Source: JAAYZQ01 sp041300865 (GTDB taxonomy: Bacteria; Chloroflexota; Anaerolineae; JAAYZQ01). From it: a stretch of 12,677 nt of DNA. The translations under genes were made by a program, and so were the position numbers. Shown here in pieces: positions 7,879 to 12,677 of this stretch. How positions within the stretch are numbered: the first letter of the stretch is position 1; the number at the start of each line of letters is the position of its first letter. The stretch is from positions 1 to 12,677 of the forward strand of contig JBFYTF010000037.1 of assembly GCA_041300865.1 (NCBI GenBank), written 5' to 3'. Under the pieces are notes generated by a model, which searched no databases, was not told the DNA's origin, and saw nothing but the letters and a program-made list of their open reading frames with translations.

Positions 7879-7895
7879 CCTTATCGATTATAAGG
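7879..7895. promoter_or_regulatory. Inverted repeat over the -10 of the second GT-C gene (operator candidate)
   Basis: CCTTAT, 5-nt loop, ATAAGG, a perfect 6-bp inverted repeat covering the -10 hexamer and the predicted transcription start. A protein bound here would block the promoter. It could instead act as a small hairpin in read-through RNA. Confidence 0.45.
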
Positions 7896-7914
7896 AGAAT
7901 CGAGAACGTGTCAA
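7887..7914 (-). promoter_or_regulatory. Consensus sigma70-type promoter of the second GT-C gene
   Basis: Minus strand TTGACA (7909-7914), a 16-nt spacer and TATAAT (7887-7892), both hexamers perfect. The -35 contains the TGA stop codon of the first GT-C gene. The predicted start near 7880 leaves a leader of only about 13 nt containing AAGGG. It allows the second GT-C gene and the GT-A-like gene to be expressed apart from the first gene. Confidence 0.75.
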
Positions 7915-10589
7915 TAATCAGGAAGGGCGAGAATGCGGGCGGTGCTGTTCTCGACGCGCACGCGGGCCAACGGGATGGTGTCGCTGCCGCCGGCTGCCAG
8001 CCGCTCACCGGTGGCGGCATCGTAGAGCCCGAGAAACAGATGATAATCGCCGGGGGGCAGGTCCGCAGGCAACGACAGGCCCGCATGGTCGACGACGGGT
8101 TCTCCCGGGCGCCAGCTCGTCGTCGGCCGCGTGCCATCTACGGGCTCGGCGTCGCGTTGGGCGGCCAGGCTGCCGTCTGGCGCCACGAGATGGACAAAGA
8201 CCTTGTAGGTCTCCGAGACCGGTTCTGTTGCCAGCCACGACAGGTCCAGGCGCAGGATTTGGCCCAGCGGCACCTCAGCCTGCCGGGCATTGGCCTCCTG
8301 CAGGGTGATGCCGTTCTGCCAGGTTGCCCCGCCAGGAAGGAGGTAGACGGCTTTGCCGCCTTCGATGGGAGGAGCATAAAGCAAAAGCTGCAAGGGACCA
8401 AACCAGGCATCGCTCGCGCGGTAAAAGCGCGGCGCCAGCCAAGTCAGAAGCTCCGCGCCCTGGCTCGCTTGCGTGTCAATCACCACCCACACACGTCCGG
8501 CGTCCCGGCCGAGCCGCGCAACGAGGTCGGTGGCCGCGCCCGCAGGAATGGCACCATCCGAGGTGGGCAGCGGATGAAAGGGCAGCGAGCCGTCTCCATA
8601 GCGCGCCAGGGCATAGATCCCCCCGGCAGGCAAAACGACGACAACATCGCCCGCAGCCGCCTGGGACAAGAGGGCCGCCGCCAACGGCTCGTAATGGTCA
8701 GGGCCGGCCAACGCGGCAGCGTCAAAGCGGCGGGCGTACAGCAGCAGGCGCTGCCCGTCTGGCAGAGGATAGGTTGCGGCGAGGGAGAAGGCACGGTGAA
8801 AGGTGTCGTCGGGCGTGGTCAGCAGGTGCCGGATCGTCGCCTCCGCCTCAGGCCGGCGGGCGTAGTGGGGCGGCGGATCCACGAGGAGGACAAAGTCGCT
8901 CTCAAAGAGCTCGCCATACAGGCCGTGGCCACTGCCCACAGCCGCCAGCTCCTTGAGCTGCACACGGGGATAGCGGCCGTAGGCGGCGTAGGCAAAGTGC
9001 TGGTTGTTCACCTGCTGCATGTTGACCAGCAGCCCCAGGACGGCAGAGTCGCCCCGGCGCTGCTCGTCGACCGCCTCGAGGATGTCGGGCACCACCGCAA
9101 AGCCGGCATCGGTGCGGCCGGTGGCGGGCAGCTGGATGGAGAGTCCCTGGGCCAGCAGTGGCAAGCGAGCCTGGAGCGGGGCCAGCGTATCGAAAGAGAG
9201 GACCGCAAACTGCACCAGGGCAAGGAGCAGCGTCAGCCCCACAGCCAGTGCCCGCAACCAGTGCGGACGCAGGCGGCCCAAGGCAAGGGCGATGGCCAAA
9301 GCCAAGGGCGGAAGCAGGGGCATAATGTAGCGCGAATGGACGATGCTCACCCGGGTGGAAAAGATGGCATACGGCACAGCAACCCACAGGATCAGGGCCC
9401 AGCCATCGGCGCCCAGGGCCAGGAAACCGCGCCAGGAGCGGGTCCGGCGCCAGCGCCACAGGGCCAGCCCGGCGAGGGCCAGGATCAGCAGGCCGGTGCC
9501 CAGCGGCGAGAGCTGCTCGCGGTACAAGAACTCCAGGTAAGGCACAAAACCCCAGGAACGGCCGGTGGGCTTGCCATAGGCGTTGGCCCAAAAGTCCTGG
9601 ACAAAGTCGATGCGCGTCAGGTACCAGGCCCCGGCCACGGTGAGGGCCAGGGAGAGGGAGGTGAGGAGGTTGGCCGCGCGGTGGCCGGCCGGGCCGGAAC
9701 CGGACAGCGCCGGGGAGCGCGCAGGAGACGCGAGCAGGAAGCAGACGGAGACAGTCCAGAACAGCCACGATAGAACCGGCAGGGCATAGCCCAGAGGCAG
9801 CCGGGACGTCGCCTGTACGTTGGGCACGAACCACAGGCCGGTCACAGCCAAGGCGATCAGCGCAGCGACGAGCAACCGGCGCCGGCTGCCGAGAGCCAAG
9901 CGCAGCCCGGCGGGAACGCCGGCCAGCAGCCCGGGCGACGCCAGCAGGGCGACGAGGGGCGGCAAGGCAAAAACGACGAACGTCCACTTGACGAGCATGC
10001 CCAGGCCAAAGCTCAGTCCGTACAGCAGGCTGTAGCCCCGCCTGGCAAAGCCATCGCTGCGCAGCAGGAGGCAGACGTTGACCGCCACCATGGATGTCAG
10101 GGCAAAGTCCACGTAGGTGTAGCGGCTCATGGAAAAGACAATAGGGAACAAGGAGAGCAGCGTGGCTGCGAGCAGGCCGATCCAGGGCCCGGCCAGCCGC
10201 TCGCCAATGCCGTACACCGCGAGGAGCAAGAGTACCAGGTAGAGGCTGTTGGTCAACGCCGCGACGTCGGCTGAAACGCCAAAAAGCGCATAGGAAGCAG
10301 CGATGCCAAGGTGCACCAGGGGCGGGTAATAATCGCTGAGCGTGAGAGCGGCAAAAAGGCTCGACGGATCGGCCCCCGCCTTGAGGATGTCATAGTACGC
10401 CAGGCTGCTCACCAGGTGGAACGTCCGGTCGGCGCCAAAGATGACCTGGTTCGCCGCGCTCCAGAGCCAGTTGGCGGCCAGGTGGAAGGCAGCCAGGAAG
10501 GCGAGCAGGGCCAGGGGCAACGCCTGGCCGCGCCCGGCACGGGGCAAAGACACAGATCTTGTGGCCTTGTGGCCCATAGAGGTCATCAT
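7911..10589 (-). CDS. GT-C (GT39/PMT_2-like) membrane glycosyltransferase with C-terminal beta-sandwich domain, copy 1
   Basis: Membrane glycosyltransferase, 892 residues from the chosen start and paralogous to its downstream neighbour. About 12 spans lie between residues 24 and 463. The first outer loop has FGADRTFHL (Asp54) and SDYYPPLVHL (Asp87), the latter close to the usual 'yPPl' motif of PMT_2 enzymes. SRYTYVDFALTSMV (155-168) and LVKWTF are shared landmarks, and HSRYIMPLLPPLAL lies in a late span. Residues about 470-740 are extracytoplasmic, and 755-880 form the sandwich-like domain (YKVFVHLVAPDG, RPTTSWRPGE, LPPGDYHLFLGLYD). Two starts are possible. The ATG at 10589 gives the same length as the paralogue but has a poor ribosome site. 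The TTG at 10631 gives 906 residues, has AAAGGG upstream and would follow the predicted transcription start by about 11 nt. Sugar and acceptor are unknown. Confidence 0.88.
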   Translation of the reverse strand: MMTSMGHKATRSVSLPRAGRGQALPLALLAFLAAFHLAANWLWSAANQVIFGADRTFHLVSSLAYYDILKAGADPSSLFAALTLSDYYPPLVHLGIAASYALFGVSADVAALTNSLYLVLLLLAVYGIGERLAGPWIGLLAATLLSLFPIVFSMSRYTYVDFALTSMVAVNVCLLLRSDGFARRGYSLLYGLSFGLGMLVKWTFVVFALPPLVALLASPGLLAGVPAGLRLALGSRRRLLVAALIALAVTGLWFVPNVQATSRLPLGYALPVLSWLFWTVSVCFLLASPARSPALSGSGPAGHRAANLLTSLSLALTVAGAWYLTRIDFVQDFWANAYGKPTGRSWGFVPYLEFLYREQLSPLGTGLLILALAGLALWRWRRTRSWRGFLALGADGWALILWVAVPYAIFSTRVSIVHSRYIMPLLPPLALAIALALGRLRPHWLRALAVGLTLLLALVQFAVLSFDTLAPLQARLPLLAQGLSIQLPATGRTDAGFAVVPDILEAVDEQRRGDSAVLGLLVNMQQVNNQHFAYAAYGRYPRVQLKELAAVGSGHGLYGELFESDFVLLVDPPPHYARRPEAEATIRHLLTTPDDTFHRAFSLAATYPLPDGQRLLLYARRFDAAALAGPDHYEPLAAALLSQAAAGDVVVVLPAGGIYALARYGDGSLPFHPLPTSDGAIPAGAATDLVARLGRDAGRVWVVIDTQASQGAELLTWLAPRFYRASDAWFGPLQLLLYAPPIEGGKAVYLLPGGATWQNGITLQEANARQAEVPLGQILRLDLSWLATEPVSETYKVFVHLVAPDGSLAAQRDAEPVDGTRPTTSWRPGEPVVDHAGLSLPADLPPGDYHLFLGLYDAATGERLAAGGSDTIPLARVRVENSTARILALPDY

Positions 10590-10624
10590 CGGCGTCTCGC
10601 GGTCCTTACTCAGGTCGAAAGCGT

Positions 10625-10653
10625 TTGGCAAATCGTGCCCTTTGTGCTATTAT
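10625..10653 (+). promoter_or_regulatory. Sigma70-type promoter of the DUF11/TolB-like gene
   Basis: Plus strand TTGGCA (10625-10630), a 17-nt spacer and TATTAT (10648-10653). Predicted start is near 10660, about 49 nt before the ATG at 10709. Its -10 overlaps that of the opposing promoter. Confidence 0.7.
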
Positions 10654-10677
10654 AACCGCAGCTTGCCGACTGGGCAA
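10649..10677 (-). promoter_or_regulatory. Sigma70-type promoter of the first GT-C gene
   Basis: Minus strand TTGCCC (10672-10677), a 17-nt spacer and a perfect TATAAT (10649-10654). The -10 is nearly the same DNA as the plus-strand -10, offset by one base. The -35 matches consensus at four of six positions. Confidence 0.65.
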
Positions 10678-10678
10678 G
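10662..10678. promoter_or_regulatory. Inverted repeat CTTGCC-N5-GGCAAG in the divergent promoter region
   Basis: A perfect 6-bp inverted repeat. It covers the -35 of the minus-strand promoter and starts at about the transcription start of the plus-strand gene. It could be a repressor or activator site affecting both genes, or a 5'-end hairpin in the plus-strand mRNA. Confidence 0.45.
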
Positions 10679-10693
10679 TGCCATCCCTGGAAA

Positions 10694-10700
10694 GAGAGGA
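10694..10700 (+). promoter_or_regulatory. Ribosome binding site that sets the DUF11/TolB-like gene start
   Basis: GAGAGGA, 8 nt before the ATG at 10709. It supports this start over the TTG at 10625, which lies within the promoter -35. Confidence 0.75.
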
Positions 10701-10708
10701 AAGCAAAG

Positions 10709-12550
10709 ATGCAATCGCAGCGAGGTCGCAGTTTGAACCGGGGCCGGTTGGCGCTCCTGAGCGTCACCGCCCTCCTGGTCATGGTCGCATGCCTGGTCGT
10801 GGCCCTCGTGGCCTCGGCCCAGGGAACCACCCTGACCGTCACGAAGAGCGCGCTGCCCGATGCCGTCGAACCCGGCGAGCTCGTCCTCTATACCGTCACC
10901 TTGACCAACACGGGACAACAGGCCCTCACCCTGGAAAGCGTCAGCGACACGTTGCCCTCGGGCTTTTCCTTCGCCGGCATGCAATCGGGTCCCGATCCGA
11001 CCAGCACCGAGGGCCCGATCGTCTGGACGGAGCTCGAGAGCCTGCCGGGCGGCGAGACTCTCCAGCTCCGGTACCGCGTGCAGGTGGACACGACGGTACC
11101 CGACATCTACACGAACCAGGTAGAAGCCCGCGTCAGCGGCGGAGGAACCGTTTCGGCCGGCGTGGACGTGACCGTGCTGGGCGTCATTCTTGAGGGCAGC
11201 AAGACGGCAAGCGCCAACCAGGTGATGGTCGGAGAGCCCCTCGACTATACGGTCCTCATCGCCAACAACGGCACATCACCGGCCACCTTGACGACCATCG
11301 CCGATACCCTGCCATCCCAGTTCGACTACGTGACCATGCTGGCAGGGCCGGCGCCCGTGGAGCAGCAGGGGCAGTTGATCTGGAGCAACTTGGTGGTCAA
11401 CCCTGGGGAAACGCTCGAGCTTCGCTACCGGGTGACGGCGAACGGCCCCCTCGGCTCGGTCCAGACGAACCACGTGGAAGTGACCAGCCCCGATGGTTCA
11501 TTGGAGCCGCTGGAGGCGAGCGTCACCCTGCAGGAGCCTGTCTTTTACGCCTATGTGCCCCTGGTATCGTACGTGGTGCCCATCATCCCCTACCGCATCA
11601 CGTTTGAACGCCAGAACCCGGGCAACTTTGAGGTTTATGCCGTGAACGCAGACGGCAGCGACCTGGTGAACGTCAGCAACATGACGGGCGGGGACATTTC
11701 GCCACAGTTCTCTCCGGACGGAACCAAGATCGCCTGGGTGCACTTCCCGGACGGAGCCGGTGAGGTCATGGTGGCCAATGCCGACGGCAGCGGCCGGGTG
11801 AATCTCACCAACCACCTCAAAGACGACCGCGGCCCGGTCTGGTCGCCCGACGGCACAAAGATCGTCTTCTACTCCCTGCGCGAAGAGGAACGCTGGGAGG
11901 TGTACACGATGAATGCCAACGGCAGCAACGTGCAGCGGCTGACGGATCGTTTCTGCCAGAGCCACGATCCTGTCTGGTCACCAGATGGAACCAAGATCGC
12001 CTTCATCTGTGGTCTGCGGCCCTACGCGGAGGTGTACGTCATGAACGCCGACGGCAGCAACGTGCTGCGGCTGACAGAAGACGACACGAGTGACTACTAC
12101 GAGGACACGGCACTCGACTGGTCGCCCGACAGCACGCGGCTGGCCTACGCCAAGTACTACAACGACGGCCACAGCAAGGGCGACATCTTTACCGCGAACG
12201 TCAACACCGGGGCGATCGTCCAGATCACAGCCAAGGACACAGCCAGCCATGCTCCCACCTGGTCACCAGACGGCACCAAGATCGCCTTCTCGACCTACAT
12301 CGACGGCAGCTATGACATCGTCACCGTAAATGCCAACGGCTCGAACCTGGTGAACCTGACCAGGGCGGCCAAGTTCGACAACCAACCGCGCTGGTCCTCG
12401 GATGGCGCCAAGATCGCCTTCATTTCGAACCGGGCCAGCACCGACAGTACCGTGTACTACCTGTACGTCATGAATGCCGACGGTAGCGATCAGGTACGGG
12501 TGACGAGCGCCACGGCCAACGAGCTGAACCCGCACTGGAGGCCGCAATAG
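10709..12550 (+). CDS. Secreted DUF11-DUF11-TolB-like beta-propeller protein
   Basis: An exported protein of 613 residues. Residues 1-38 are a signal peptide or anchor: basic QRGRSLNRGR, a hydrophobic core, then VASAQG as a likely cleavage region. Two immunoglobulin-like DUF11 repeats follow, about 40-156 (TVTKSALPDAVEPGELVLYT, SDTLPSGFSF, LQLRYRVQV) and 158-275 (SKTASANQVMVGEPLDYTV, ADTLPSQFDY, LELRYRV). Residues 295-613 form a propeller. WSPDGTKIAF-type strands start near 334, 378, 423, 471, 518 and 562 with a final HWRPQ, and seven NADGS-type strands are present. The starting YRITF strand probably completes the last blade, giving seven blades. TolB-like propellers usually bind proteins or peptides; no catalytic residues are visible. 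The gene is divergent from the glycosyltransferase genes and shares their promoter region. The ligand is unknown. Confidence 0.9.
   Translation: MQSQRGRSLNRGRLALLSVTALLVMVACLVVALVASAQGTTLTVTKSALPDAVEPGELVLYTVTLTNTGQQALTLESVSDTLPSGFSFAGMQSGPDPTSTEGPIVWTELESLPGGETLQLRYRVQVDTTVPDIYTNQVEARVSGGGTVSAGVDVTVLGVILEGSKTASANQVMVGEPLDYTVLIANNGTSPATLTTIADTLPSQFDYVTMLAGPAPVEQQGQLIWSNLVVNPGETLELRYRVTANGPLGSVQTNHVEVTSPDGSLEPLEASVTLQEPVFYAYVPLVSYVVPIIPYRITFERQNPGNFEVYAVNADGSDLVNVSNMTGGDISPQFSPDGTKIAWVHFPDGAGEVMVANADGSGRVNLTNHLKDDRGPVWSPDGTKIVFYSLREEERWEVYTMNANGSNVQRLTDRFCQSHDPVWSPDGTKIAFICGLRPYAEVYVMNADGSNVLRLTEDDTSDYYEDTALDWSPDSTRLAYAKYYNDGHSKGDIFTANVNTGAIVQITAKDTASHAPTWSPDGTKIAFSTYIDGSYDIVTVNANGSNLVNLTRAAKFDNQPRWSSDGAKIAFISNRASTDSTVYYLYVMNADGSDQVRVTSATANELNPHWRPQ
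11632..12543 (+). repeat. In-gene tandem repeats encoding propeller blades
   Basis: About seven repeats of roughly 40-50 codons. Identity is high even at DNA level: 11974-12004 and 12259-12289 differ at 2 of 31 bases, and 11909-11943 and 12041-12075 at 3 of 35. This suggests recent blade duplication or gene conversion. Confidence 0.75.
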
Positions 12551-12677
12551 CCCGCTCAGGTGCGACGCACTTTCCGCACCGGAGCAAGCTGATTCCGTAG
12601 CGAGCGCCCGCCGGCGCACAAAACCAGCCAAGCTAGTGCGTCGCACCTTCTGGCACTCGGCCCAGGTGCGACGCAAT
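12551..12677. repeat. Intergenic region with three copies of a GTGCGACGCA-type palindromic repeat
   Basis: No gene is visible in this stretch. AGGTGCGACGCACT (12558-12571) is perfectly inverted at 12635-12648, so a 91-bp segment has 14-bp terminal inverted repeats. A third copy, direct to the first over 13 bases, lies at 12663-12675 at the window edge. The core GTGCG-A-CGCAC is itself nearly palindromic. It may be a short non-autonomous mobile or REP-like repeat cluster, or a transcript-end structure for the preceding gene. No target-site duplication is evident. Confidence 0.6.

Noticed and set aside
7868..8137. N-terminal extension of the second GT-C protein by 90 residues
   Set aside because: It overlaps the preceding gene, contains no membrane-protein pattern and would place the consensus promoter inside the coding region.
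7806..9773. A 655-codon plus-strand frame opposite the first GT-C gene
   Set aside because: It is Gln/Gly/Arg-rich without hydrophobic or domain pattern, and it runs across the intergenic gap. It is a codon-bias shadow.
10625..10708. TTG start at 10625 for the propeller gene
   Set aside because: The TTG is part of the promoter -35. A good ribosome site and a proper signal peptide support the ATG at 10709.
12557..12677. CRISPR-like array
   Set aside because: The copies are in mixed orientation with unequal spacing (63 and 15 nt) and are only 12-14 bp long, which does not fit direct repeats with uniform spacers.

Overview
The window is GC-rich, gene-dense bacterial DNA that most resembles the phylum Chloroflexota (Anaerolineae or Caldilineae type). 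I infer this from the proteins. There is a lipoprotein with a long Pro/Glu/Thr/Ala-rich linker after the lipobox. There are two large multi-membrane-span GT-C glycosyltransferases carrying a C-terminal beta-sandwich-like 'vFvHL...pT..W.pG...D' domain. There is also a secreted DUF11 plus TolB-propeller protein. No rRNA, tRNA, transposase or CRISPR array was seen.

Region 1 (1-4300, all minus strand) is a peptide-type ABC importer operon. Transcription starts from a near-consensus promoter (TTGACA-N17-TATACT, 4238-4266) and runs through a structured leader of about 180 nt. It then reads an 866-residue binding lipoprotein (1452-4052), a DppB/OppB-type permease (286-1338) and a DppC/OppC-type permease cut by the left edge (1-278). 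The lipoprotein is the most unusual gene here. It joins a complete amino-acid-type binding domain (SBP_bac_3, family 3) in frame to a complete peptide-type binding domain (SBP_bac_5, DppA-like) behind one signal peptide. A perfect 12-bp hairpin separates it from the permeases.

Region 2 (4295-10650, minus strand) is a glycosyltransferase cluster: a GT-C enzyme (7911-10589), a second GT-C enzyme (5189-7867) and a small GT-A-like protein (4333-5145), probably followed by a terminator. Both GT-C proteins come out at 892 residues with matching domain order, so they look like an old tandem duplication. The second has its own consensus promoter (TTGACA-N16-TATAAT) whose -35 contains the stop codon of the first gene and whose -10 lies in an inverted repeat.

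Region 3 (10625-12677) holds a divergent plus-strand gene (10709-12550). It encodes a secreted protein with two DUF11-type beta domains and a seven-bladed TolB/PD40-like propeller. Its promoter and that of the GT-C gene share a symmetric -10 (TATTATA), which suggests one bidirectional promoter. Downstream are three copies of a GTGCGACGCA-type repeat, two of them forming a perfect 14-bp inverted repeat.

Working model (inference): region 1 takes up peptides or amino acids, and regions 2 and 3 form a co-regulated surface module in which membrane glycosyltransferases are expressed opposite a secreted repeat protein that could be their substrate.
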